DNA from: Lyngbya sp. HA4199-MV5
GTDB lineage: Bacteria > Cyanobacteriota > Cyanobacteriia > Leptolyngbyales > Leptolyngbyaceae
DNA length: 64,000 nt
Assembly (NCBI GenBank): GCA_019359375.1
Contig: JAHHHL010000003.1
Coordinates: 1-64,000, forward strand
Direction of reading: 5' to 3'
Shown: positions 8,901 through 17,061 of the stretch, one piece after another
Layout: every line of letters starts with the position of its first letter
Numbering within the stretch: position 1 is the stretch's first letter
Position numbers and translations under genes: made by a program
Notes under the pieces: model-generated
Databases searched by the model: none
What the model was told of the DNA's origin: nothing
The model's input: the letters and a program-made list of their open reading frames with translations, nothing else

Positions 8901-9474
8901 CCAATCGCTCGTCTTGCCAGGGGCGCACCACGCAACTGCTGACTTCTAAAATGTGACCAACGGTTTCGCCGATCGTGTGCAAGATTTGGCGATAACTCAA
9001 ATCACTCCGAATCGTGTTGGTAACCGCATTCAGCAGAGACTCCTGGCGGAGCGATCGACGCAACTCCCGCGTGCGAGTTTTCAGTAGAATGTGCGTATCT
9101 GCCGCCTGCCGCACTACACCCTTCAGTTCTTCATCGTCCCAGGGCTTGGTAACGTACTTAAACACCTTGCCAGAGTTAATCGCTTCGACCAGATCTTCAA
9201 CATCGGTATAACCGGTCAAGATAATCCGCATGATATCGGGGTACTGCGTTGCCGTCAGGCTGAGAAACTCTGTCCCGCTCATCAACGGCATCCGCTGATC
9301 GGAAATAATGACCGCGATATCGCCCTCTTTCGCCAGCAGATCAAGGGCGATCGGTCCATTCTCGGCTCTAAGCACCTTGTACTCACGGTGAAAGGTGCGA
9401 AACAGCAGATCTAAATTATCTGGCTCGTCATCGACTACCAGCAGTTTTGGTTTGTTGGGTTGAGGCGTTTTCAT
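5962..9474 (-). CDS. cyaC: CyaC-like multidomain sensor kinase / adenylate cyclase
   Basis: A 1170-residue soluble signalling protein. Domain order: receiver 1 (phospho-Asp D59 in IISDQRMP), GAF about 150-305, GAF about 320-530, histidine kinase with H552 in ISHEFRTP and ATP-lid motifs DTGIGI and GSGLGLAL, receiver 2 (D865 in VSDLMMP), then a class III cyclase. In the cyclase, D987 (FSDIIGF) and D1031 (FMGDAIL) are the metal Asps, K1027 and the Asp of SDYTAIG suit adenine, and VNIASR supplies the transition-state Asn and Arg, so it should make cAMP. The order receiver-GAF-kinase-receiver-cyclase is that of cyanobacterial CyaC. ATG 9474 has GGGAG 8 nt upstream; the longer frame to 9570 runs through a tandem repeat and is unlikely. 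Confidence 0.9.
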   Translation of the reverse strand: MKTPQPNKPKLLVVDDEPDNLDLLFRTFHREYKVLRAENGPIALDLLAKEGDIAVIISDQRMPLMSGTEFLSLTATQYPDIMRIILTGYTDVEDLVEAINSGKVFKYVTKPWDDEELKGVVRQAADTHILLKTRTRELRRSLRQESLLNAVTNTIRSDLSYRQILHTIGETVGHILEVSSCVVRPWQDERLDDDWFVYVESTVEQTAVAHHSSLATLKAALADTVWETHDIEVIQDVETDDRFQGDATERQQRRELYAKTGIRSSLLVPLVCQQELIAVLALHQCGEPRLWQDDEVHLLRLVSDQAALALFQARTYEQVRALAKREALINTITTAIRSSLDPQEIFAAITQQLGQALHADGCALSLWTEEDEFVQLVGLHDAAHSGWATTSATNGAATNGQVPANVPAHDTAATKLFSASVDTSRPLPQSTVPIEGNPVLKQLLLTQQPVVISDLEHAPMMTVSEQPFRNPARALLVVPLILDGQIIGSISLRQNRQPRRWQPSEIELAQAVAVQAAIAVHQSRLYQKTRQQAEQLLELDQQKTEFFQNISHEFRTPLTLMIGPLESAIAQQQGLSCEQSAVALRNSRRLLRLVNQLLDLQRLDAGRMQPSFRPCDLVDFVSQTVDSFRPYCEKKGITVTTQLTACPQVFLDPEKFDKVLYNLLSNAMKFTPEGGTITVMLQPAGDHCLLKVTDTGIGIRPDQIPHLFERFRQAEGSANRSYEGSGLGLALVKELVDLHGGQISVESAYGSGTTFTIWLQTGMAHLPLEQLLEVQAESQPNRASVELADVEMEQYEPPSGEEALLETVQIKADASRILIVDDNPDLRTYVSTILREQGYRVWTARNGAEGFQSAQTHRPQLIVSDLMMPMVSGLDMIRMIREDDDLKGIPIILLTAKADEDTRIEGAERGADAYLSKPFSDRELLAETRNLLALKANEQRVAELNTYLTESVLKRFLPPSLVQRAARGELVLDLRPEPRMVTVLFSDIIGFTQLSNTLRSRRVAELLNEYLAEMTRAVFDNGGTVDKFMGDAILALFGSPEEMSPNEQVRRAIAAARQMQRSLHLLNARWQAQGISQVQFRCGIHQGTAVVGMFGGAERSDYTAIGPSVNIASRIQAAAEPDSILVSAAVADYLEQDEITKFSPLRLKGVDETVLTFAVTPEPSPHARHY

Positions 9475-9495
9475 GCACCGTTCTCCCAGCGAAAA

Positions 9496-9525
9496 GGGGG
9501 GTGGGCAACTGGGGGGTGGGCAACT
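9496..9525. repeat. tandem 15-mer, two copies
   Basis: GGGGGGTGGGCAACT occurs twice head to tail just upstream of the cyaC-like start on the minus strand, arguing that this part is untranslated leader. Confidence 0.9.
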
Positions 9526-10328
9526 TCGCATCGGCAGACGCGACTTTGATTCAGCATGAGCCGTGAGCACAGTTGCTCGACGCGATCGTTCTGTCTTATC
9601 TGTCGCTTTTTAATTGCCTGCATGCTTTTACTACGTTCAAATGGCTGCACGTAACGACGTTTACGTACATCTTGATCTATAGGATTCAAAGGTTGGGCGC
9701 TAGACTGGCGCAGTAAACGGTTCAATGTTGTAAAAAGACACAAAGATAGAGTTGGAAATGAGGCGGCAGGCACCCGCATTAGCCTCTAAAAGCAGCAAGT
9801 CTAAGAAGGCAAGCAACCAGTGGTACGGCTTGAACTCCCAGTCGAGCTTTGTCTACTGACACACCCTCACTCAGGTTGCCCTCCGTTCCCTGCTCTCTAA
9901 CGGACAGAATCAGCAACCTTCGCAAAAACAACCCGATGCCAGACGAACGATCGGCTTTAGCCCCCCGACTGAGTGGTCAGCTAACGCATCGCCTTTCGCC
10001 CTCGATCGCACTCTCACCGTTGCTTACAACCCTATCGATAGGTTGAGCCGAACTGTCTGACCATGAACGCTGCTACCGTATCGCCAACAAATCGGAACAG
10101 CGAAGAACGATAGAACCGTGACTATCGGATACAACGGATACTAGCAGTAGATGCACTCCTACACATGCTAGTTTCTTCAGCGGCATTTTTGTGTGCCCTA
10201 CAGCAATTTTCGCGAGAGTTGGGTCTGCTCACTACCGTTTACCTAGATCGCGTCGGCTCAATCAAGTCGTTCCAGGGCTGAGCGGTTGCTGCAAAGTTGC
10301 CAGGGTGTTGATCTGAGTCTCCAGCACC
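9526..10328. other. long spacer with no recognisable gene
   Basis: About 0.8 kb between the cyaC-like gene and the MITE. Short open frames exist but none has an SD, a family resemblance or codon use like that of the neighbours. I see no tRNA or strong terminator here. Confidence 0.5.
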
Positions 10329-10460
10329 AGGGGCTGTCATCAATTACGATTACATACCAATTGCAGCAAGGATTCCAGCCCCTAGCCGTGTGTTGGGTCG
10401 GGCGCGATCAGGCTGATGCCGTAAAGGTTTGGAGCTAATTGATGACGCGCCCTAGCCCCT
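10329..10460 (-). mobile_element. MITE-like element, copy A (about 130 bp)
   Basis: The ends are inverted repeats: GGGGCTGTCATCAATTA on the left and TAATTGATGACGCGCCC on the right. Along its whole length it matches the reverse complement of the element at 34630-34760. It contains no gene. It is probably a non-autonomous transposon relic moved by a transposase acting on these ends. Confidence 0.8.
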
Positions 10461-10768
10461 CTGTAGCCCTGCGTTGTCATAACCGCAGCGGGATGGAAGT
10501 TGCCTCCATAGCAGACTTGCTCACCTGCAATACCGTGCCTGTGCCAGACAATTTAGGGAGACAAATCGGGCATAATTTAAGGGTGGAATGCCTCAGTTTA
10601 AACCCGTGTTCTCGTATGCCACGCTGATTGCTGTTTCACTAACGTTTGATGCCAAGCCTAAAAGATTGCTCGACGAAATGTGTGTCATCTTGACGGTTGG
10701 CGTTTATAACGGTATCGCATACGCTTGCCGTAGCTGCTTATTCTTTCCGCTTGGAGTTTCCTTTAGTC

Positions 10769-11287
10769 ATGCGGTGCCCCTTCTGCCAATATACTGACAA
10801 CCGTGTTCTCGAATCGCGCTCAGCAGAAGCGGGTCAGAGCGTGCGGCGGCGGCGGGAATGTCTACGCTGTGAGCGTCGCTTTACAACCTATGAGCGGATT
10901 GAGTACGTTCCTATTACGGTGATCAAGCGGGACGGCGATCGGGAGTCCTTCGATCGCTTCAAGCTCTTGCGGGGCATTGTGCGCGCCTGCGAAAAAACGG
11001 GCATTTCGTCTGTGCAGCTCGAAAATCTAGTCGATGAAATTGAGGCGGAGCTTCAGCAGCGGGCGGTGCGCGAAGTCAACAGCCAGGAGATTGGTGAATT
11101 GGTGCTACAACATTTGCGCCACCTGAGCGAGGTTGCCTACATTCGCTTTGCGTCGGTTTATCGCAAGTTTCAGGGCATTCGTGACTTTGTGGATACGCTC
11201 AATCACCTTCGTAGCGAAACTAGCTCGCTCCCGGTTGATCTGGATCAACGGGAAGCCGATGATGCTTCCATGCTGGCATCGTCCTAA
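10769..11287 (+). CDS. nrdR: transcriptional repressor NrdR
   Basis: A 172-residue protein starting [17 protein letters not shown], the diagnostic NrdR zinc ribbon, with the second Cys pair in [12 protein letters not shown]. It is followed by an ATP-cone domain ([20 protein letters not shown] onward). NrdR senses (d)ATP and represses ribonucleotide reductase genes by binding NrdR boxes; no ribonucleotide reductase gene lies here. ATG 10769 gives the exact family N-terminus; the frame open from further upstream encodes an unrelated leader. The C-terminus carries a short Asp/Ser-rich tail beyond the usual domain end. The 300-nt upstream spacer after the MITE has no clear promoter. Confidence 0.97.
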   Translation: MRCPFCQYTDNRVLESRSAEAGQSVRRRRECLRCERRFTTYERIEYVPITVIKRDGDRESFDRFKLLRGIVRACEKTGISSVQLENLVDEIEAELQQRAVREVNSQEIGELVLQHLRHLSEVAYIRFASVYRKFQGIRDFVDTLNHLRSETSSLPVDLDQREADDASMLASS

Positions 11288-11433
11288 CCGTCTGCACATA
11301 CCCCAACAAGCCCGAAAAGTCCCTGCCTCGCGTGTAACCAGATGTAACAGTTGCACAGAGGATGGGGACTTGTCTCAGTGCAGTCCGTTTTGTGATTCGC
11401 TATCCTAAAGTAGACAGCAAAAAGGTCGATCGT

Positions 11434-11456
11434 AAAAGCTTCCGGCTTTTTGCCTC
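11434..11456 (+). terminator. weak candidate terminator after nrdR
   Basis: AAAAGC (11434-11439) pairs with GCTTTT (11445-11450) around a 5-nt loop, followed by a short T-rich end. The stem is short and 147 nt beyond the stop. The rest of the 11288-11689 spacer must hold the rpsA promoter and leader, but no consensus stands out. Confidence 0.35.
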
Positions 11457-11689
11457 ATTGCTTGCTAGATAGTAAAGCTTGCTGAATGCTAAAGGCGCAT
11501 CGATCGAGAAGAGTTATGCTATGCGACCCGACATGGGTTATTATGGTTCTTCTGAGCTACTAATTTGTCCAAATTTAGCTCTCCTGCCAGCAATTGGAGG
11601 AGGCGTGGGTGTAGGCAGCACATTTTAATGTGCTTATACATCGACAGGAGGCAAAATTTTACGGAGATAACTACCAGGAAACGATTCGC

Positions 11690-12664
11690 ATGGTCAATCA
11701 GGAAACGACAGAAATAGATGTTGGCTTTACCCACGAGGATTTCGCTGCCCTACTTGACAAGTACGACTATCACTTCAGCCCTGGTGATGTGGTCGCTGGA
11801 ACGGTGTTTAGTCTTGAGCCAAGGGGCGCACTGATTGACATTGGCGCGAAAACGGCGGCTTATATTCCCATTCAGGAGATGTCAATCAACCGGATTGATG
11901 GACCTGAAGAGGTGTTGCAGTCCAATGAGACGCGCGAGTTCTTTATTCTTGCTGACGAAAATGAGGATGGACAGCTAACCCTCTCGATTCGCCGCATTGA
12001 ATACATGCGTGCCTGGGAACGGGTGCGTCAGTTGCAAGCTGAAGATGCCACCGTGCGATCGAGCGTTTTTGCAACAAACCGAGGTGGTGCGTTAGTCCGC
12101 ATTGAAGGCTTGCGTGGGTTTATCCCTGGCTCTCATATCAGCACCCGCAAACCCAAGGAAGATTTGGTAGGCGAGGAGTTGCCACTTAAGTTTCTAGAAG
12201 TGGATGAAGAACGCAATCGACTCGTCTTGAGCCATCGTCGCGCCCTGGTTGAGCGTAAGATGAATCGCCTGGAAGTGGGCGAAGTGGTCATTGGAACCGT
12301 TCGTGGGATCAAGCCCTACGGTGCTTTCATCGATATCGGTGGCGTAAGCGGTCTGCTTCACATCTCTGAAATCTCTCACGATCACATCGACACGCCTCAT
12401 AGCGTGTTTAACGTGAACGATGAAGTGAAGGTGATGATCATTGATTTGGACGCAGAACGTGGTCGCATCTCTCTGTCTACCAAGCAACTGGAGCCTGAAC
12501 CTGGCGATATGGTGAAGAATCCTCAGGTTGTGTATGACAAAGCGGAGGAAATGGCAGCCAAATATCGTGAACAGGTGCTTGCCGCCCAGCAGCAACCGCA
12601 ACAAACGATCGCCATTCCGGTGCCAGAAATTGAACTGGAAGAGCTTCCTTCTGCGGTGGAATAG
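11690..12664 (+). CDS. rpsA: 30S ribosomal protein S1
   Basis: A 324-residue protein with three S1 RNA-binding repeats, roughly 30-100, 118-185 and 200-270, which is the cyanobacterial and plastid form of S1 (the E. coli protein has six). The third repeat is the most canonical: VVIGTVRGIKPYGAFIDIGG, then GLLHISEIS. S1 binds mRNA leaders on the small subunit and helps recruit messages with weak SD. The N-terminus MVNQETTEIDVGFTHEDFAA is the usual cyanobacterial start, so ATG 11690 was chosen rather than the in-frame codon at 11630. The acidic, Gln/Pro-containing tail is typical. A strong terminator follows. Confidence 0.96.
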   Translation: MVNQETTEIDVGFTHEDFAALLDKYDYHFSPGDVVAGTVFSLEPRGALIDIGAKTAAYIPIQEMSINRIDGPEEVLQSNETREFFILADENEDGQLTLSIRRIEYMRAWERVRQLQAEDATVRSSVFATNRGGALVRIEGLRGFIPGSHISTRKPKEDLVGEELPLKFLEVDEERNRLVLSHRRALVERKMNRLEVGEVVIGTVRGIKPYGAFIDIGGVSGLLHISEISHDHIDTPHSVFNVNDEVKVMIIDLDAERGRISLSTKQLEPEPGDMVKNPQVVYDKAEEMAAKYREQVLAAQQQPQQTIAIPVPEIELEELPSAVE

Positions 12665-12727
12665 CCTGGTTTGGTTAGCTTGAATCGTTGCAGGGCGATC
12701 GACCATCATTGTTGATCGCTCTGGCGT

Positions 12728-12752
12728 AAAGAGGGTAATTCCCTCTTTTTTT
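12728..12752 (+). terminator. intrinsic terminator of rpsA
   Basis: An 8-bp perfect stem, AAAGAGGG (12728-12735) with CCCTCTTT (12741-12748), a 5-nt loop and a run of Ts to 12752. Confidence 0.88.
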
Positions 12753-12809
12753 ATGAGCCGTTTTTGCAAAAGCTTGTTTTTCAGGGGTCGTTTATCAGGG
12801 AGGGTGTGC

Positions 12810-13550
12810 TTGGCAACGATTCAATGCGGTAACGTGCAATTCTCAGCGATCGAAGCCGTGCTGTTTGATAAAGACGGTACGCTGGCGGATTCGCAAGCCT
12901 TCTTACGCAGTCTGGGGCAAAAGCGAGCTCGCCTGATTGATGCCCAAATTCCCGGTGTGCAAGAACCACTGCTGATGGCGTTTGGGCTGGATGGGGAGCG
13001 CTTAAATCCTGCGGGTCTATTGGCAGTGGGTTCGCGCCTGGAAAATGAAATCGCTGCCGCTGCCTATATCGCTGAAACAGGACGTGATTGGATTGAGGCA
13101 CTGACATTGGTGCGATCGGCGTTTGGGGAAGCCGATCGGGTGTTTCAGCGCAAAGCAGACAGCACCCCCCTGTTTGACGGTGCCCTCGATACATTGAAAG
13201 CGCTGTCAGCAGCGGGAATCAAAGTGGGCATTGTCTCAGCCGATACAACCGCAAATGTCAGCGATTTTGTTGCACGCTATGAGCTGGAAGCCTGGGTTCA
13301 CGTTGCGCTTGGCATTGATCAGGGACCTGGAAAACCCGATCCCACCATTTTTTATCAAGCGTGTACCGCTCTAAAAGTGGCACCGGAGCATGTACTGGCG
13401 ATCGGGGATTCTACGGCTGATATTGAGATGGCAAAAGCGGCAAAGGCAGCGGGCTGTGTGGCTGTAACCTGGGGCTGGACGCAAAGAGCTTCTCTCCTTC
13501 AGGCTGATGCAGTGATTGCCAGCTTTTCAGACATTCAGCTCTTAGGGTGA
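12810..13550 (+). CDS. HAD-family phosphatase (phosphoglycolate phosphatase-like)
   Basis: A 246-residue cytoplasmic hydrolase. HAD motif I is LFDKDGTLADS (nucleophile Asp and the acid two residues on), motif II is GIVSADTT, motif III is the Lys of GPGKPDP, and motif IV is IGDSTADIEMA. A helical cap lies between motifs I and II. It resembles phosphoglycolate phosphatases (removal of the photorespiratory inhibitor 2-phosphoglycolate), but substrate assignment within HAD proteins is unsafe. The TTG at 12810 is preferred because AGGGAGGG sits five nucleotides upstream; the ATG at 12753 would start inside the tail of the rpsA terminator. It is followed by metK on the same strand. Confidence 0.85.
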   Translation: MATIQCGNVQFSAIEAVLFDKDGTLADSQAFLRSLGQKRARLIDAQIPGVQEPLLMAFGLDGERLNPAGLLAVGSRLENEIAAAAYIAETGRDWIEALTLVRSAFGEADRVFQRKADSTPLFDGALDTLKALSAAGIKVGIVSADTTANVSDFVARYELEAWVHVALGIDQGPGKPDPTIFYQACTALKVAPEHVLAIGDSTADIEMAKAAKAAGCVAVTWGWTQRASLLQADAVIASFSDIQLLG

Positions 13551-13613
13551 ATTCCCGTCTACTTTTTCGTTTGCACGCTTTGAGCAAAGTGCGGAATTCC
13601 TCTCAGGTTCAAG

Positions 13614-13622
13614 TGGTATAAT
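13614..13622 (+). promoter_or_regulatory. extended -10 promoter candidate for metK
   Basis: TGGTATAAT is a perfect -10 hexamer with the TGn extension, about 110 nt before the metK start. No good -35 is seen at 17 bp, as expected for extended -10 promoters. It implies a leader of about 100 nt. Confidence 0.6.
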
Positions 13623-13732
13623 CTGCTGAACTTACCAAAACGTTCACAAAACTTGGCACAACCTTCACGAGTGACCTGTTTTGAGTCATCTTATGTTTGG
13701 TTTAATAATCTTTCGCCAGAGAGGATTTACGC

Positions 13733-14992
13733 TTGTCCCGACGCTACCTGTTTACTTCTGAATCCGTTACCGAAGGTCACCCCGACAAAATCTGTGACCA
13801 GATATCAGACACGATTTTAGATACCCTCCTGGCGCAAGACCCCCAGAGCCGAGTTGCGGCTGAGGTCGTTGTTAACACAGGTCTCGTATTGATTACGGGT
13901 GAGATCACCTCCAAAGCAACGGTGAACTATATTGAGCTGGCTCGGCAAAAAATTGCTGAAATTGGCTACTCTGGTGCCGATAGCGGGTTTTCAGCCCACA
14001 GTTGCGCGGTGCTGATTGCGTTGGATGCTCAGTCGCCCGATATTGCTCAGGGCGTTGACTCTGCTCATGAAACCCGTGAACAGTCCAGTGATGAAGAGCT
14101 TGACCTCATCGGCGCTGGCGACCAGGGGATCATGTTTGGGTTTGCCTGCAACGAAACCCCAGAGCTAATGCCGCTCCCCATTTCCCTGGCGCATCGGGTG
14201 TCGCGTCGGTTGGCAACTGTGCGTAAAACAGGTCAGCTACCCTACCTGCGTCCCGATGGCAAAACCCAGGTGACGGTGCTGTATGAAGATAACCGCCCGA
14301 TCGGTATTGACACGATTCTGGTTTCAACTCAACACACCGCCACGATCGGCGACATTACTGATGAAGCGGCAGTACAGGCAAAAATCAAGGAAGATCTGTG
14401 GTCGCTGGTGGTGCAACCTGTCTTTATGGACATTGACGTAAAGCCTGACCAGAACACACGCTTTTTGGTGAACCCAACGGGCAAATTTGTGATCGGTGGA
14501 CCTCAAGGCGATTCAGGTCTCACGGGGCGCAAGATTATTGTCGATACCTACGGTGGCTATTCGCGGCATGGGGGCGGTGCGTTTTCGGGCAAAGACCCCA
14601 CGAAGGTCGATCGTAGTGCAGCCTATGCCTGCCGTTACGTAGCGAAAAATATTGTGGCAGCAGGCTTAGCCGATCGTTGCGAAGTGCAGCTTAGCTACGC
14701 GATCGGGGTGGCGCGTCCCGTTAGCATCATGATTGACACGTTTGGGACAGGTAAGATCAGTGACGATCGCCTGCTTGAACTGGTCAAAGAACATTTTGAA
14801 CTGCGCCCCGCTGGCATTATTCAAACCTTTAACCTGTGCCGCCTGCCGGGAGAACGGAATGGTCGCTTTTACCAGGACGTTGCCGCTTACGGTCATATGG
14901 GACGCACCGATCTAGATTTGCCCTGGGAACAGCTCGATAAAGCTCCACTTCTGAAGGCTGCTTTGACAGAATCACTGTCGATGAAGCATTAA
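13733..14992 (+). CDS. metK: S-adenosylmethionine synthetase
   Basis: A 419-residue enzyme that makes S-adenosylmethionine from methionine and ATP. It begins [20 protein letters not shown], where the His of GHPDK is the catalytic residue. Signature [22 protein letters not shown] and the P-loop-like [16 protein letters not shown] are intact. Full length for the family. The start is TTG at 13733, with GAGG eight nucleotides upstream, and this start gives the exact family N-terminus. It has its own extended -10 promoter candidate and a strong terminator downstream, so it is probably monocistronic. SAM made here also serves the methyltransferases encoded in this window. Confidence 0.98.
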   Translation: MSRRYLFTSESVTEGHPDKICDQISDTILDTLLAQDPQSRVAAEVVVNTGLVLITGEITSKATVNYIELARQKIAEIGYSGADSGFSAHSCAVLIALDAQSPDIAQGVDSAHETREQSSDEELDLIGAGDQGIMFGFACNETPELMPLPISLAHRVSRRLATVRKTGQLPYLRPDGKTQVTVLYEDNRPIGIDTILVSTQHTATIGDITDEAAVQAKIKEDLWSLVVQPVFMDIDVKPDQNTRFLVNPTGKFVIGGPQGDSGLTGRKIIVDTYGGYSRHGGGAFSGKDPTKVDRSAAYACRYVAKNIVAAGLADRCEVQLSYAIGVARPVSIMIDTFGTGKISDDRLLELVKEHFELRPAGIIQTFNLCRLPGERNGRFYQDVAAYGHMGRTDLDLPWEQLDKAPLLKAALTESLSMKH

Positions 14993-15047
14993 ACGCAGTT
15001 GCGCAGAAGCGGTTAACGTTCAACAAGCAATTTCAATGGCAAGCGGC

Positions 15048-15090
15048 AACGGCAAGCGAGACAGCGGTTTTTGCTTGCCGTTTGTTTTTT
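15048..15090 (+). terminator. intrinsic terminator of metK
   Basis: A 10-bp perfect stem, AACGGCAAGC (15048-15057) with GCTTGCCGTT (15073-15082), followed by TGTTTTTTG. The rest of the spacer to 15436 holds only a purine-rich STRR near 15289-15318. Confidence 0.85.
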
Positions 15091-15436
15091 GGGACGACGT
15101 TTTTGATGACAGGACAGTGCTTGGCGATCTTTACCTGAGAGTGATGCAGGATCTTCGGTAAGTTAAGGTGAATTCAATCGGCAGAATGGAGAGAAAGATG
15201 CGGGCTAATTGTCCGTTTTTATGACGCTTATTGTCTAATCACTTTATGCTTGAGCTTAAAGCTTCAGTCTTGCTGTTATGGCAAAAGGGAGGAGGCAGAG
15301 GGCAGAAGGCAGAAGGTAAAACCTTGTCTAGCGACGCTTTTGATCATGGTGATATGTCCTAACCAACCTCTCGATTGCTATAGCAATCTGTTAACCGTAG
15401 CAACGCCATATTGAGGGCGATACAGCCACAAATTAT

Positions 15437-16951
15437 ATGGATCTCTACTGCACTCGTCCAGGCTGCCCACGCCCTGTGAATGTCTTTGCTGACTTAGATC
15501 AACAAGCCACGCTGAAGACGGTGCCACAAAAATATTGCACGACTTGTGGCATGGAACTCATCCTAATTGGGCGTTATCTGCCGCTTAAGCTACTGGGGCA
15601 GGGTGGCTTTGGTGCTGCTTTTTTGGCGCGCGATCGCTACACACCAGCCATGCGCCAGTGTGTCGTCAAGCAATTTTTGCCGTCTGGTAACCTCAGTCCC
15701 GCACAACTCACGATCGCACAGCAGCTTTTTGAGCGCGAAGCAGAAGTGCTGGAACAACTGGGCAATGCCCATCCATTGATTCCTGACCTGTTCGCCTTTT
15801 TTGAATTAACGATCGCCACAGCTCAAGCGGGCAAGCCAGATAAGTTTTTTTATCTGGTGCAGGAGTATATTGACGGGCAAACGATGGAAGAGGCGGTCAT
15901 CCAAAAAGGCACCCTCTCTTCAGATGAAGTCATGGCGATGCTGAAGGAAATTCTGGAGGTGCTGACCTTCGTTCACGAAAATGGCTCGATTCACCGTGAC
16001 ATCAAGCCGTCTAACATCATGCGTCATCAAAACGGACGCTTTTATCTGCTCGACTTTGGTGCGGTCAAACAAGCCACCAAAGGCACGGCAACAGGAAAGT
16101 CTACAGGCATTTATTCGCTAGGATTTGCGCCGCCAGAGCAGATGTCGGGCGGTGAGGTGTATCCCTCCAGTGACCTATATGCCCTGGCTGTGACGTGCCT
16201 GATGTTGCTGACGGGGAAGCAGCCCAATGAACTGTTTGATTCCTACAGCAACACCTGGAAATGGCGTAGCGAAGTACCTGGTGTGAATCGGCAACTGGCA
16301 GATGCGATCGATCGCATGTTGCTACCAACGCCCAGTCAGCGGTTTCAAACGGCAGCAGACGTATTGACTGCGCTCAAACCATCGTCTAGTAAAGGTGCAG
16401 CACGATCGCCCGCCACCCCAAAACGCGCGGCTTCTCCTGCGCCATCGCCTCCCACCGCGCCACCCCAGCCTCAGGTTCAGCCTTCTGTGCCAGCAGTTGC
16501 CCCTTCAAAAACACCTCAACCGGGAACACCTCAATCAGCAACGCCTCAAGCGGCAAAAGCTGCCAGACGGCGTGGCACGATCGCGCCCTTTTCGACCGTT
16601 GAACTGCTGGGTGCGGCGGCGTTTACAGGCTTTGAGGGAGGACTGCTGGCGATCGCGCTGGTGAGCCTGTTGGGTACTTCTCTCATCAGCGGTGGCTTCT
16701 GGCTGGTCTTGCTTCTGGGGCTGGTCTTTCTTCAGTCGCGCCGCATCGTTGAACGGGTCGATCTGCTGATTGCTGCTGGAGTGACGCTGGCGATCGTGCT
16801 GTTTGTGTCGCCACTGCACCGGATTGTGATCGCACTCAGCGGAAATGTGTTGGTTTCGGTTGTAGTGATTGCTGTCTTAACTGGATTAATGGCGATCGCG
16901 GCAACGGCTCTGTTTCGGATCATTTTTAATCTGCTGTCTACCTTTCTTTAA
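15437..16951 (+). CDS. membrane-anchored Ser/Thr protein kinase with N-terminal zinc ribbon
   Basis: A 504-residue protein. The first 40 residues carry Cys pairs (YCTRPGCP and YCTTCG) that look like a zinc ribbon. The Hanks-type kinase domain spans about 47-310: glycine loop GQGGFGAAF, Lys in CVVKQF, catalytic loop HRDIKPSNI, DFG in LLDFGAVK, and APPEQ of the activation segment. A Pro/Ala-rich linker (about 315-380) leads to three or four hydrophobic segments at the C-terminus, so the kinase faces the cytoplasm on a C-terminal anchor. It phosphorylates Ser/Thr of unknown targets. The PstS-like gene follows by 110 nt on the same strand, a pairing that may be functional. Confidence 0.92.
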   Translation: MDLYCTRPGCPRPVNVFADLDQQATLKTVPQKYCTTCGMELILIGRYLPLKLLGQGGFGAAFLARDRYTPAMRQCVVKQFLPSGNLSPAQLTIAQQLFEREAEVLEQLGNAHPLIPDLFAFFELTIATAQAGKPDKFFYLVQEYIDGQTMEEAVIQKGTLSSDEVMAMLKEILEVLTFVHENGSIHRDIKPSNIMRHQNGRFYLLDFGAVKQATKGTATGKSTGIYSLGFAPPEQMSGGEVYPSSDLYALAVTCLMLLTGKQPNELFDSYSNTWKWRSEVPGVNRQLADAIDRMLLPTPSQRFQTAADVLTALKPSSSKGAARSPATPKRAASPAPSPPTAPPQPQVQPSVPAVAPSKTPQPGTPQSATPQAAKAARRRGTIAPFSTVELLGAAAFTGFEGGLLAIALVSLLGTSLISGGFWLVLLLGLVFLQSRRIVERVDLLIAAGVTLAIVLFVSPLHRIVIALSGNVLVSVVVIAVLTGLMAIAATALFRIIFNLLSTFL

Positions 16952-17061
16952 GACAACTCAGCGTACGATCGAGTCAGGTGAAAGGGGCGTTTAGCCTAAA
17001 ACCTGAAACGAGTAAAAGCAGACGGCTGGCTAGATGAACCTCATTTGGCACAAAGGAACTT

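Noticed and set aside
9571-10768. Small genes in the long spacer before nrdR
   Set aside because: The short frames here (65-69 residues) lack SD, family patterns and good codon use, and part of the region is a MITE.
12194-12769. 191-residue open frame antisense to rpsA
   Set aside because: It lies opposite a well-conserved gene, has no family resemblance or SD, and its His/Arg-rich composition is typical of antisense frames in this base composition.
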